Shown piece by piece: positions 7,718 through 15,776 of a DNA stretch of 64,000 nucleotides (positions within the stretch are counted from its first letter, which is position 1; each line of letters begins with the position of its first letter). Origin of the DNA: Nitrospinaceae bacterium (GTDB taxonomy: Bacteria; Nitrospinota; Nitrospinia; Nitrospinales; VA-1); the NCBI GenBank assembly GCA_029261595.1, contig JAJDAZ010000068.1, forward strand, positions 62,001-126,000. The letters run 5' to 3'. A model generated the notes under the pieces. That model ran no database searches, had not been told where the DNA came from, and worked only from the letters and a program-made list of their open reading frames with translations. The position numbers and the translations under genes were made by a program.

Positions 7718-9049
7718 ATGGAGAAATATTCTCACCTTAAAATTCAAGACGAAGACGAGAATGGTTTGCCGCCGCATCTGAAGCGGAACAAAATTGTCGC
7801 TCTTCTCAAAAAAGAATTCGACTTTGAAAATTCCCACCTTCGGTTCACCCCCGAAAAGGGAAGCGGGTTGCTCTCCAAATGCTTCAGTTATAACGCTCCG
7901 AATCAGGCAAAAGACCTCGGTATTTACCCGTTTTTCCGGGAAATCGAGGAAACAGAAGACTCCAAAGTTGTCATCAACGGCAGAAAAATCATCACCGTTT
8001 CCACCAATAATTACCTTGGCCTGACCAAAGACCCCAGGGTGATCGCCGCCGGTCAGGAAGCTCTGGAAAAATTCGGTGCGGGTTGCACCGGTAGCCGTTT
8101 CCTCAATGGCACCTTGAGCCTGCATAACAAACTCGAAAAAGAACTATCGAGCTTTCTTAACCGGGAAGACTCCATCGTCATGTCCACCGGGTTCCAGGCC
8201 AACCAGGGAACCATTTCCTGCCTGTTAGGAAGAAAAGACATCGCTTTCTCGGATCGGGAAAACCACGCAAGCATTTACGAAGGATGCGCGATCTCCCCCG
8301 GCAGGACGGTGCGTTACCGGCACAATGACATGGACCATCTGGAATATTATCTTAAAAAATATTCCGATGTGGACGGGAAGCTCATCATCACAGACAGTAT
8401 ATTCAGCATGAGCGGGGACATCGCCAATCTCCCGGAAATAGTCAAACTCGCCAAAGATTATAATGCAACCGTCCTGGTAGATGAAGCACATGGCCTGGGC
8501 GTTTTGGGCGATCAGGGAAAAGGGGTGACCAATTATTATAACCTGGAAAAAGAGATCGACATTTATGTCGGCACTTTCTCCAAGAGCCTGGGTTCCATCG
8601 GAGGGTTTGTTTCCGGAAAGTCCAAAGTCACCGAATTCATCCGCCACAAGGCATCCGCCTTTATTTTCACCGCAGCCCTGCCTCCCGCATCTGTCGCTGG
8701 GGTGACCAAAGCTCTGGATATCATGATCCATGAGCCCGAACGGCTCAACACCCTGCATGAGAACACCTCTTATGTAAAAAAGGGATTTTTCAATATGGGA
8801 TTCCAGGTCAACAACAATCCCGTACCCATCGTTCCCATCAAAATCGGTGACGAGGCCCTGACCCTGCTGATGAACCAGCTCCTGTTTGATGATGGAGTGT
8901 TTGCAGGCGTGGCGGTTTCTCCCGTTGTTCCTCCCCACGAAGCCATGATCCGGACAAGTTTCACTTCAAGCCACAACCACGAAGACCTGGATCAGATTCT
9001 GGCATCCTTCAGTAAATTTGGCAAAAAACTTGGGATCATTTCCCAATAA
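7718..9049 (+). CDS. PLP-dependent alpha-oxoamine synthase, serine palmitoyltransferase-like
   Basis: 443 residues from the ATG at 7718; a TTG four codons earlier is the alternative, and neither has a clear SD. The family (glycine C-acetyltransferase, 8-amino-7-oxononanoate synthase, 5-aminolevulinate synthase, serine palmitoyltransferase) condenses an amino acid with an acyl-CoA or acyl-ACP on PLP. Visible hallmarks are N-N-Y-L-G-L near 97, T-G-S-R-F-L-N-G-T near 124, D-E-A-H-G-L-G at 255-261 (PLP ring contact) and T-F-S-K-S-L-G-S-I-G-G with the PLP Lys at 289. The T-F-S-K-S form and the ~80-residue N-terminal extension look more like serine palmitoyltransferase than biotin (BioF) or Kbl enzymes, which usually have T-L-G-K-A. 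The epimerase-like reductase 200 bp downstream supports a lipid role. Exact substrates are not certain. Confidence 0.88.
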   Translation: MEKYSHLKIQDEDENGLPPHLKRNKIVALLKKEFDFENSHLRFTPEKGSGLLSKCFSYNAPNQAKDLGIYPFFREIEETEDSKVVINGRKIITVSTNNYLGLTKDPRVIAAGQEALEKFGAGCTGSRFLNGTLSLHNKLEKELSSFLNREDSIVMSTGFQANQGTISCLLGRKDIAFSDRENHASIYEGCAISPGRTVRYRHNDMDHLEYYLKKYSDVDGKLIITDSIFSMSGDIANLPEIVKLAKDYNATVLVDEAHGLGVLGDQGKGVTNYYNLEKEIDIYVGTFSKSLGSIGGFVSGKSKVTEFIRHKASAFIFTAALPPASVAGVTKALDIMIHEPERLNTLHENTSYVKKGFFNMGFQVNNNPVPIVPIKIGDEALTLLMNQLLFDDGVFAGVAVSPVVPPHEAMIRTSFTSSHNHEDLDQILASFSKFGKKLGIISQ

Positions 9050-9250
9050 CCGATTTTTCCAGTCCACCACCCCCGCCCGGAACAAACGATCAAGACCCGT
9101 CTCAGGATCATGCGATGGACGAACGATTGCTTCTGGCAACATTTTCCAGTTTACACCGGCTCCCTGTCATGCCATCGTGATATTTTAACGATAGAATAAG
9201 TCTGTCGGATTTTTTCGGGAGACCCTCTTTTTTCTGAATCAGAGTGAACC

Positions 9251-10252
9251 ATGAACTCAACCATAGACCATGCCACCGTTTTGGTCACCGGGGCTTCGGG
9301 ATTTATTGGCAGTCACCTGGTCGATGCGTTATTACAGCGCCATTGCAAGGTCCATTGCCTGGTCAGAAGAACGAGCGACCTCAGATGGCTGGACCGAACT
9401 AAAATCCAGATTCATTATGGGAGTCTGGATGAGCCTTTTTCCTTAAAGAACGTTCTGGAAGAAGCGGACTACGTATTTCATTGCGCTGGGTTGACGAGGG
9501 CAAAAACCAAGCAGAAGTTTTTCCGTGGCAACGCCACCGCCTGTAAAAACCTGTATGCCGCGTGTGCTGAGCGGGGAGAAAACCTGAAACGAGTCGTTCA
9601 CATCAGTAGTCTGGCTTCGGTGGGCCCTGCGGAACCTGATCAACCGGCCGATGAAAACACCCCCTGCAAGCCCATCACCTATTACGGAAAATCCAAGCTG
9701 GCGGGAGAGAAGGTGGCACGGCAATTTTCATCCTCCCTGCCCCTGGTGATCCTTCGCCCCCCCATTGTTTATGGGCCGCGGGAAGAAAACTTTTTTGCTT
9801 TCATTGATGGAATCGCCAAGGGCTGGAACCTGGAAGTCGGCCACCCCAATCGGGTCCTGTCGATAATTTATATAACGGATCTTGTGCAGGCCATGCTCCG
9901 GGCGGCGGTCGGCCCATGTTCGGATAATGATGTTTTCTTCATCACCGATGGAAATTATTACCAATGGCAGGACATGGTCGAAACGGCGTCACAGGTTCTA
10001 GAGGTCCGCCCCCGATCCATTCGGATTCCCAACGGACTTCTGGGTTTTGTGGGACTGCTGTTGGAATTCCTATCCATCTACCAGAAAAAAGCCCCTTTAC
10101 TGGACAGCCAGCGTATCAGGGATATCCGCCAAAGCACGTGGACGGCATCGTCTAAAAAATTTTTCGACCGCTTTGATTTTGAACCACAATATGATCTAAA
10201 AAAAGGTCTTGAGGAAACGGTGAACTGGCATAAAAATCAACCTCGCCGATAA
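9251..10252 (+). CDS. NAD(P)-dependent epimerase/dehydratase-like reductase (extended SDR)
   Basis: 333 residues. Extended short-chain dehydrogenase fold: G14-x-x-G-x-x-G20 in T-G-A-S-G-F-I-G-S binds the nucleotide, followed by H-C-A-G at 77-80, the catalytic Ser in H-I-S-S-L at 117-121 and Y145-x-x-x-K149. The substrate half (after ~190) resembles 3-beta-hydroxysteroid dehydrogenase or dihydroflavonol-reductase relatives rather than sugar epimerases. It follows the oxoamine synthase in the same direction. In Caulobacter an SDR of this type (CerR) works with serine palmitoyltransferase in sphingolipid synthesis, so a ketone-reducing step on a lipid is a reasonable inference. Confidence 0.85.
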   Translation: MNSTIDHATVLVTGASGFIGSHLVDALLQRHCKVHCLVRRTSDLRWLDRTKIQIHYGSLDEPFSLKNVLEEADYVFHCAGLTRAKTKQKFFRGNATACKNLYAACAERGENLKRVVHISSLASVGPAEPDQPADENTPCKPITYYGKSKLAGEKVARQFSSSLPLVILRPPIVYGPREENFFAFIDGIAKGWNLEVGHPNRVLSIIYITDLVQAMLRAAVGPCSDNDVFFITDGNYYQWQDMVETASQVLEVRPRSIRIPNGLLGFVGLLLEFLSIYQKKAPLLDSQRIRDIRQSTWTASSKKFFDRFDFEPQYDLKKGLEETVNWHKNQPRR

Positions 10253-10305
10253 CTCCTGATTTTCTCAGCCCCTCACACCTCGACCGCTTTTTCATTTGGC
10301 CCCTC

Positions 10306-10344
10306 AAAAAAACAAGCGCCTGGGCAAACCCGACAAGCGCTTGT
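10306..10344 (-). terminator. Rho-independent terminator after the CBS gene
   Basis: Read on the minus strand, ACAAGCGC (complement of 10337-10344) pairs over 8 bp with GCGCTTGT (complement of 10312-10319), followed by a run of seven T residues. It lies just past the stop codon of the CBS-pair gene that ends at 10375, and 50-60 bp past the end of the convergent epimerase gene. Confidence 0.85.
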
Positions 10345-10374
10345 CTTTAATCCCCGTCTAAGAGATTCTATGCG

Positions 10375-10818
10375 TCATTCCTGCATTTTAAAGGATGCTT
10401 TGGCATAGTAAGCCACCAGATCCTTTATGGATAGCATGCCCACAATTTTATCATCCTCAGTCACAGCCAAATGACGAATCTTTTTCTCATGCATAAATTG
10501 ATTCGCCTCCTCAATAGGAAGAAACCGGTCCAAACTTTGCACCGGCTGTGTCATGATTTTTGAGATAGGTGTTGTTTCCGGGCTCAATCCCCCGCCCACC
10601 ACTTTGCGGGATAAATCCGTCTCGGTGACGATTCCCACAAAATCATCAAACTCTTTGATCAAAAGGGAGCCTACATTACTGACGCGCATGTATTGCGCCG
10701 CTTCCTGTACGGTTGAATCGTGGTCGATACTGAATACCGGGGAGCTCATATAATCCCCGATATCATCCAGCAAGCTGTCCGCATCTTCGGTGTTATTACC
10801 AGAAAAATCTTGTGTCAT
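10375..10818 (-). CDS. CBS-pair protein (paralog 1)
   Basis: 147 residues from the ATG at 10818, which has AAAGGGG about 9 nt upstream; a TTG eight codons earlier is less likely. The protein is essentially one CBS pair (Bateman module) with a short acidic N-terminus. CBS 1 starts at D-Y-M-S-S-P-V and ends in V-G-I-V-T-E-T-D-L; CBS 2 starts at I-M-T-Q-P-V and ends in V-G-M-L-S-I-K-D-L-V. Such modules bind adenosyl ligands (AMP, ATP, SAM, NAD) and regulate partners. No effector domain is attached. It is clearly a duplicate of the next gene upstream on this strand (about half the residues identical by eye). Confidence 0.87.
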   Translation of the reverse strand: MTQDFSGNNTEDADSLLDDIGDYMSSPVFSIDHDSTVQEAAQYMRVSNVGSLLIKEFDDFVGIVTETDLSRKVVGGGLSPETTPISKIMTQPVQSLDRFLPIEEANQFMHEKKIRHLAVTEDDKIVGMLSIKDLVAYYAKASFKMQE

Positions 10819-10905
10819 GGGTCTTAGCCCCTTTCCAAGCAAGGTTAAAACACAATATTATTTTTAATTTTATATGAACCGGAATGACCTGATCGAACTG
10901 AATGA

Positions 10906-11349
10906 CTACCAGGTTCTCATTCTCGGATTGGCAAAGTAAGCAACCAAATCTCTGACAGACAAAATACCGATGATCTCATCATTTTTGGTCACGCCCAAAT
11001 GACGAATTTTATTTTGCGCCATCAGTTGATTGGCCTTTTCAACATGCTCCATACAGTCCAGAGTGTGTATGGGAGCCGTCATAATTTCAACAACTTTTGT
11101 GGTTGCCGGGTCCAGACTGCCAGCCACGACCTTGCGCGACAAATCGTTTTCGGTGATAATCCCGACAAACTCATCGCCTTTCTTGACAAAAAGAGATCCG
11201 ATATGCTTGGATTGCATTATTTGTGCGGCTTCTTTTACAGATGACTCGGAGTCAACATTCAATACTGGCGATGTCATGTAATCGCCGATCTCTTCCAAAT
11301 GGTCTTCATGTTCTTTGGAAAAACGGTGGGGAACATGTTTGCTCTTCAT
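10906..11349 (-). CDS. CBS-pair protein (paralog 2)
   Basis: 147 residues from the ATG at 11349, supported by GAGAGGG 5 nt upstream; an ATG 17 codons earlier is possible. It is a stand-alone CBS pair: D-Y-M-T-S-P-V ... V-G-I-I-T-E-N-D-L-S-R-K-V, then I-M-T-A-P-I ... I-G-I-L-S-V-R-D-L-V-A-Y-F. It lies 90 bp upstream of paralog 1 on the same strand, so the two probably form an operon ending at the terminator at 10306-10344. Adenine-nucleotide sensing is the family role; partner proteins are unknown. The duplicates might form a hetero-oligomer. Confidence 0.87.
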   Translation of the reverse strand: MKSKHVPHRFSKEHEDHLEEIGDYMTSPVLNVDSESSVKEAAQIMQSKHIGSLFVKKGDEFVGIITENDLSRKVVAGSLDPATTKVVEIMTAPIHTLDCMEHVEKANQLMAQNKIRHLGVTKNDEIIGILSVRDLVAYFANPRMRTW

Positions 11350-11680
11350 AAGTGCCCTCTCTTCCCGAACAATGACGTTAAAATGAGTATTATTCCTCAT
11401 GGAATGGGTCTTAAGAAATGTAGGGAATCAGATCCAAAAACTCATTTCCATTTTTTGGAACTTTCTATAAATTGAGATGAAAAATTCCACGAGGATTCCA
11501 GTTCTCTTCGGAATCTCACAGCTTCTAAATATATGCCTGGGGTTTCAACCCCGCCACTTTTTTCGTATTTATTTAAAAAAGTCTCTCCTAGAAGATTGAA
11601 TTTATTGAAGACAGCGATTATCTAAAGAACCTTGCAAAAACCACAAAGATTTTTAAGACCCTTAAAAGGAAAGAAAAACC
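11350..11680. other. Divergent intergenic region with a terminator-like hairpin
   Basis: About 330 bp between the CBS genes (leftward) and trmL (rightward). On the plus strand GGGGTT (11539-11544) pairs with AACCCC (11547-11552), followed by T6 at 11558-11563. This looks like a small terminator about 120 bp ahead of trmL, with no plus-strand gene before it. It could attenuate trmL, end an unseen short transcript or be chance. Confidence 0.4.
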
Positions 11681-12145
11681 ATGCCGCATGATCTGAATAT
11701 CGTCCTGGTAGAACCCAAAATTCCGGTGAACACCGGGGCCATAGGAAGGCTTTGCCTGGCGACGGGAAGCACCCTGCATTTAATAGAACCGTTGGGGTTT
11801 GAAATCAATGACGCTAAAGTCAAACGGGCCGGTCTTGATTACTGGAAACACGTTCAAGTGGTGATTCATAAAAACCTGAAGGATTTTTTTGAGTCCATCC
11901 CAAAAGAAGCACCCAGAGTCTTTTTTTCCACCAAAGCGGAAACGATCTTTTACGATCATCAATTTAAGGAAGGGTCTTATCTGATTTTCGGCAGTGAAAC
12001 GGAGGGGCTTTCTGAGGAAGTGAGGAAGGCGCATGCCGGGGCCGTTTACCGCATTCCGCAATACGATGACCGGGTCCGTTCGCTCAACCTGGCCAATGCG
12101 GCGAGCATCGTCGTGTACGAAGCCATCCGGCAACTGGGTCCTTAA
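11681..12145 (+). CDS. trmL: tRNA (cytidine/uridine(34)-2'-O)-methyltransferase
   Basis: 154 residues, the usual length for TrmL. It is a SPOUT-fold methyltransferase that uses SAM to methylate the ribose of the wobble base in tRNA-Leu species. Motifs seen: I-V-L-V-E-P-K-I-P-x-N-T-G-A-I-G-R at the N-terminus, G-S-E-T-E-G-L near 107 and R-S-L-N-L-A-N-A-A-S-I-V-V-Y-E-A near 131-146, which makes the trefoil knot SAM site. AAGGAAAG lies 8 nt before the ATG. It overlaps the convergent TPR gene by 4 bp at the stop codons. Confidence 0.93.
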   Translation: MPHDLNIVLVEPKIPVNTGAIGRLCLATGSTLHLIEPLGFEINDAKVKRAGLDYWKHVQVVIHKNLKDFFESIPKEAPRVFFSTKAETIFYDHQFKEGSYLIFGSETEGLSEEVRKAHAGAVYRIPQYDDRVRSLNLANAASIVVYEAIRQLGP

Positions 12146-12528
12146 AATCCTTTCATCTCTTCGGTGAAATCTTCCGGCTTGAAGCCATATTTTTTGTAAT
12201 AGTCATGCAACCTTTTGTAAGCTCTTTCTTTGTTGTTGAGGTCGCCTTTTTCATTGAACAGGTTCCCGGCTTTCAGGATATGCACGATGGCATTTTTTCC
12301 GTTGTCTGTTTGGGCGTATAAAATACCCAGGTTGAAATGCGCCTGCGCCGATTTTGGATTGAGCCTAAGCGTTTCCTTGAATTCGCCGATGGCTTCCTGC
12401 ACGCGTCCCTTTTCTTCATAAGCCGTGGCAAGATAAAAATGCGCCTCGGCATCGTCGGGGAAACTTTGCAAGCGTTCCTTATACCTTTTGATGTCCTTGC
12501 CTTCTCTAAAAATATCCAATAGTCCCAT
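12142..12528 (-). CDS. Small cytosolic TPR protein
   Basis: 128 residues without a signal peptide. Two canonical TPR units are visible: A-E-A-H-F-Y-L-A-T-A-Y-E-E-K-G-R-V-Q-E-A and A-Q-A-H-F-N-L-G-I-L-Y-A-Q, followed by a third, looser helix pair and a C-terminal helical part. TPRs act as protein-binding scaffolds. The stop codon overlaps that of trmL by 4 bp in convergent orientation. It lies downstream of the STAS-like gene on the same strand, 30 bp apart, so the two are likely co-transcribed. Confidence 0.82.
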   Translation of the reverse strand: MGLLDIFREGKDIKRYKERLQSFPDDAEAHFYLATAYEEKGRVQEAIGEFKETLRLNPKSAQAHFNLGILYAQTDNGKNAIVHILKAGNLFNEKGDLNNKERAYKRLHDYYKKYGFKPEDFTEEMKGF

Positions 12529-12558
12529 GGTTCGTTCCTGATTCTCATATTTTAAACA

Positions 12559-12915
12559 CTAGGATTCAATATCTCCCAGATCGTCTTCTTCAAACAGATC
12601 CTTCATCATTTCTAGAGTGGTCTGATCCGAATTTTTCTGATGCTTGAAGTCGATGAACTCATTGACTCGTCGCAAATGATCTTCCGAAATATGGCAAAGG
12701 ACCAGCTTTTCCATCAACGTTTCTTTTTCGAATAAATCGAGCAGGTTCCCGATGCTGGCGTTCAAGAAAGGGGTGATGATACTTTTAACCCCCGAAAAAT
12801 CCAACTCCACGGCGTCGCCGTTTTGCAATTCCTTGTGGATGGCCTCATACAACTTGCTCCCATCATCAATGGATTCGCAGTTTTCTCCTATTAAATCAAT
12901 TAATTTGACTCTCAT
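12559..12915 (-). CDS. STAS-like protein (DUF4325 type)
   Basis: 118 residues. The central motif V-E-L-D-F-S-G-V-K-S-I-I-T-P-F-L-N-A-S-I-G-N-L resembles the STAS-like DUF4325 family, a small alpha/beta fold related to anti-sigma-factor antagonists and often found with regulatory proteins. The N-terminus (L-I-D-L-I-G-E-N-C-E-S-I-D-D-G-x-x-L) also fits. The C-terminus is acidic. It is probably the first gene of a two-gene unit with the TPR protein. A role in signalling or partner switching is inferred from the family only; no kinase or sigma factor is adjacent. Confidence 0.78.
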   Translation of the reverse strand: MRVKLIDLIGENCESIDDGSKLYEAIHKELQNGDAVELDFSGVKSIITPFLNASIGNLLDLFEKETLMEKLVLCHISEDHLRRVNEFIDFKHQKNSDQTTLEMMKDLFEEDDLGDIES

Positions 12916-13110
12916 TGGTGACCCTGAAGATTATTAAGTTTGCCCCATTTCAACATAGCCAAACCGGCAGGTAAAGCCTGAATTTCGACCCTCGAACCGG
13001 AGCGCAAAAAAAGTTGAGGTTCTTAGGGAAGTCTATAAAATACCCCTATATCCAAAAAATGTAAAATCCATTGAACTGCGGGGAGACCCGTTTCTGAGAA
13101 AGAGAATCCC

Positions 13111-13260
13111 ATGAGTTCCAGCACGACCCAATCAGATAAAGATTCCGGCGGCAAACCCCGGCCCCTGAAAGAAAAACTGTGGAGTCTTTTCGGGGTATTA
13201 TTTTATATCACCGTAGCAGTGGGAGCGGTGTATCACCTCATTCCCCTCATTAAACCGTGA
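13111..13260 (+). CDS. Single-span membrane miniprotein (49 aa)
   Basis: 49 residues: a polar, Ser/Lys/Asp/Pro-rich N-terminal half and one hydrophobic helix (about residues 24-45, L-W-S-L-F-G-V-L-F-Y-I-T-V-A-V-G-A-V-Y) ending I-K-P. The N-terminus would be cytosolic, by the positive-inside rule. The SD is weak (AGAAAGAGA). It precedes the SGNH hydrolase gene by 48 bp in the same direction. The open frame is short, so its status as a gene depends on the clean membrane segment. Confidence 0.5.
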   Translation: MSSSTTQSDKDSGGKPRPLKEKLWSLFGVLFYITVAVGAVYHLIPLIKP

Positions 13261-13308
13261 GCCCCGAAAACACATTGTCTTTAACAACCCTGGCCATCCC
13301 CTGGTGCT

Positions 13309-14004
13309 ATGGCGTCTTCCGTTTTTTCACCCGTTAAAATTTTACTTTGGGCAGTAATTTTCATTTGGTCCGTCCTTTGTGGATTCATTGCCAACGCTGA
13401 ACCCATCCGCTACGCCACCATCGGCGACTCCTACACCATTTGCCAGGGAGTGGCTCAAACGGACTGCTGGCCGGTCGTGTTGACCCACCATCTCAAGGAA
13501 GCAGGAATTGATATCGAACTGGTGGCCAATCCGTCCAGAACCGGATGGAGGACCCAGGAGGCGACTGAAAAAGAACTCCCGGTTTATGAAACGTCCCAAC
13601 CCACCTTTGCCACCCTGTTGATCGGGGTGAACGATTGGGTGCACGGCTCAGGAGTCAACAAATTCACCTCCAACTTGCGGCAATTGATGGACCGCATGAC
13701 GGCAAAACTTCCCAAGCCCGGGCGGCTGGTGATCGTGACCATACCGGATTTTTCCTGCGCCCCCAGAGGCGAGGTTTACGGTTACGGCAGAAACATCTCC
13801 AAAGGCATCACCCGATACAACACCATCATCAAAAAAGAAGCCAAACAAAGAGGTCTTCCAGTGGTAGATATTTTTCCGCTTTCCCAGAGCTTTTGCAAGC
13901 AGCCTGAAATGTTCGTGGAGGACGGCATTCATCCATCGGCAAAACAATACGCCCTTTGGGAAGAACTCATTTTTCCCGTGGCGCAAAATATATTGCGCCC
14001 ATAA
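13309..14004 (+). CDS. Secreted SGNH/GDSL-family hydrolase
   Basis: 231 residues. A signal peptide spans residues 1-30 (hydrophobic core, A-N-A end). SGNH motifs: G39-D-S-Y with the nucleophile Ser41 (block I), G106-V-N-D with Asn108 (block III) and D205-G-I-H-P-S with Asp205 and His208 (block V). The block II glycine is probably in the N-P-S-R-T-G-W region near 79. These enzymes hydrolyse esters such as lipids, acetylated sugars or thioesters, here in the periplasm. It is followed by an isoprenylcysteine-methyltransferase-like gene 9 bp downstream. The exact substrate is unknown. Confidence 0.85.
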   Translation: MASSVFSPVKILLWAVIFIWSVLCGFIANAEPIRYATIGDSYTICQGVAQTDCWPVVLTHHLKEAGIDIELVANPSRTGWRTQEATEKELPVYETSQPTFATLLIGVNDWVHGSGVNKFTSNLRQLMDRMTAKLPKPGRLVIVTIPDFSCAPRGEVYGYGRNISKGITRYNTIIKKEAKQRGLPVVDIFPLSQSFCKQPEMFVEDGIHPSAKQYALWEELIFPVAQNILRP

Positions 14005-14013
14005 AGGCATATC

Positions 14014-14529
14014 ATGAAAATCAACCGACGGCTGATCAAAGTTTTTTTTATCGCCCCGTTCAATATCATGATCTTCGTTCCTGGGTTGATCCTGTGGTTC
14101 ACCCATCAGACGGTTTTTCTCACATCTTTCGATTGGGGCTTCGTTCTGTCGTGGGGGGTTCCGGGCGCGCTTTTGATTGTCTTTGGCATCATCATCACCT
14201 GGTCGTGCGTGTCCCTTTTCGCCGATTACGGCGACGGTACTCCCGCCCCCTGGGACCCGCCGAAACGCCTGGTGGTGCGAGGGCTATTCCGCTATGTACG
14301 CAACCCGCTGGTGGAAGGTGTTTTTTGTATCCTGCTGGGAGAGTCTCTGCTGTTTGGCTCCCTGGCCTTACTGCTTTGGTTTTTATTTTTCGTATCCATT
14401 AATCTCATCTACACGCCGCTGATCGAAGAGCCCGAGCTCCTCCGACGTTTTGGTAAACCTTTTCGCGCCTATATGCAAAATGTGCCTCGCTGGTTGCCCA
14501 GGAAAACCCCCTGGGAAATTCCTTCCTAA
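14014..14529 (+). CDS. Isoprenylcysteine/phospholipid methyltransferase-like membrane protein
   Basis: 171 residues with about four hydrophobic helices. The C-terminal half carries the signature of the bacterial ICMT/PEMT group: L-V-V-R-G-L-F-R-Y-V-R-N-P-L-V (compare G-x-Y-R-x-x-R-H-P), then E-E-P-E-L-x-R-R-F-G-x-x-F-x-x-Y. These membrane enzymes use SAM to methylate lipid or small-molecule acceptors. AAAGG lies 7 nt before the ATG. The gene follows the SGNH hydrolase by 9 bp and is probably in the same operon. The substrate is unknown. Confidence 0.8.
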   Translation: MKINRRLIKVFFIAPFNIMIFVPGLILWFTHQTVFLTSFDWGFVLSWGVPGALLIVFGIIITWSCVSLFADYGDGTPAPWDPPKRLVVRGLFRYVRNPLVEGVFCILLGESLLFGSLALLLWFLFFVSINLIYTPLIEEPELLRRFGKPFRAYMQNVPRWLPRKTPWEIPS

Positions 14530-14580
14530 AACGACTTTTCAATCCAATACCCCTCCAGCCTCCAATTCCACCTAAATATC

Positions 14581-14589
14581 TGATATAAT
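14581..14589 (+). promoter_or_regulatory. Extended -10 promoter for the gene at 14673
   Basis: TGATATAAT is a perfect extended -10 element (TG, one base, TATAAT). No good -35 lies 17 bp upstream, as is common with extended -10 promoters. It would give a leader of about 75 nt. The AT-only hairpin just after it (14585-14600), followed by T6, could also be a weak terminator for the preceding operon. Confidence 0.5.
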
Positions 14590-14672
14590 TAGTTATATTG
14601 ATTTTTTGGCCCGGAGGCTTTTGAGCTTTGGCCGTTTTTCTTTTCTAATAATTTTTTTGACCCCTCGTTAAA

Positions 14673-15416
14673 ATGACTTCGCCTCTTGCCAAAATTTTAT
14701 TGCCGGTTCTTGGAGTCGCCGGACTTGTTTTTGTACCCGTTGTGCAGGCAGAGGAAAATTTTTCCGGGAACAAATACAGCCTTCTTCAAAATTCTGAATA
14801 TGGCATTGAAATTGTTTTTCCGGAACCCAAATTCTTTAAACCTCTAAAACCCCGCACCGATGAAAAGCCCTTGAGCCTCGTCGAGAGACAGCGCAGGGCA
14901 GATATTGAAAGTGTGCACCGCGAAAAAAACTTCCTCGCTCAAAACAGCCCGTTGGGCCGGCTGAAGGCGGAAATGGAACAGGAACCACTTAAATCGTATC
15001 AAGGGAAGCTGACCGAATTCAGCGAAAAAATAAAAACCTTGCTAGCGCAATTGAAGGGAAAGACGAACGTTGAGCGATCGGTCTTTCTCGATCTTGGAAG
15101 TACCTACCTTGAGTCGCACCGATTCTTCAATTCCTTAAGCGCTGAAGACCGCTGGAAACTCACGCGGTATGCCGTTCATTCAGGCACCCTCCTGGGAAGC
15201 AATGAGTCGGCCCTGTGGGTCTTTAAAATGGTTCTGACCCGCAACCCGAATGACGGTGAAACAAATCTTACTCTCGGGGAAATTTTGTCTGAAATGGGGG
15301 AATGGGACCTGGCTCTCAGGCGTGCCCGAAACGCCGAGCGGTTGTTTGTAGAAAACAACCAACCCGATAAAGCTGTCAAAGCTCAAAGTTTGATAGATGG
15401 GATCTCTAATAAATAA
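14673..15416 (+). CDS. Periplasmic protein with C-terminal TPR-like unit
   Basis: 247 residues. The N-terminal signal peptide ends near V-V-Q-A-E. The middle is charged and helical (residues about 75-140). The C-terminal ~80 residues hold a TPR-like helix pair: S-A-L-W-V-F-K-M-V-L-T-R-N-P-N-D-G-E-T-N-L-T-L-G-E-I-L-S-E-M-G-E-W-D-L-A-L-R-R-A. There is no SD of note before the ATG, and a promoter lies about 90 bp upstream. Family and function are not recognised; a periplasmic scaffold is a fair inference. Confidence 0.72.
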   Translation: MTSPLAKILLPVLGVAGLVFVPVVQAEENFSGNKYSLLQNSEYGIEIVFPEPKFFKPLKPRTDEKPLSLVERQRRADIESVHREKNFLAQNSPLGRLKAEMEQEPLKSYQGKLTEFSEKIKTLLAQLKGKTNVERSVFLDLGSTYLESHRFFNSLSAEDRWKLTRYAVHSGTLLGSNESALWVFKMVLTRNPNDGETNLTLGEILSEMGEWDLALRRARNAERLFVENNQPDKAVKAQSLIDGISNK

Positions 15417-15776
15417 TTTTTTGCCTTTGCAACCCGCATCAACCTCACATCTTTTCCTCGCATTACGGGATCATGCCGAACCGCAAATTTAAAACGACCC
15501 TATAGGCAAATTCGCCAAACTTTCAAATCGCTTGTTGTTTGACTTCAAACCCGTTTGCAGGCAAAATACGATCCACCATTTTGGCGACACAAAACTTCAA
15601 AGCTCACCCATAACGCAAGAGTTTGAAAACAGCTTCCTGTCTAGATATAACGAGTGGTGGGTCCGAGAATGATTTCTGTATTTAATTTTTGTGCGCCTTC
15701 AAGAGGCAATAAAGCTAACGGACCTATTGCCCGCCTGTCTGCATAAACTGTTTTCAAAACCTAAGGAATTTTTTTA
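15417..15776. other. Intergenic region, no supported feature
   Basis: About 360 bp. No open frame with a ribosome-binding site and no convincing promoter or hairpin was found. Confidence 0.45.

Noticed and set aside
8225-8938. 237-codon minus-strand frame inside the oxoamine synthase
   Set aside because: Antisense shadow of a gene with clear catalytic motifs.
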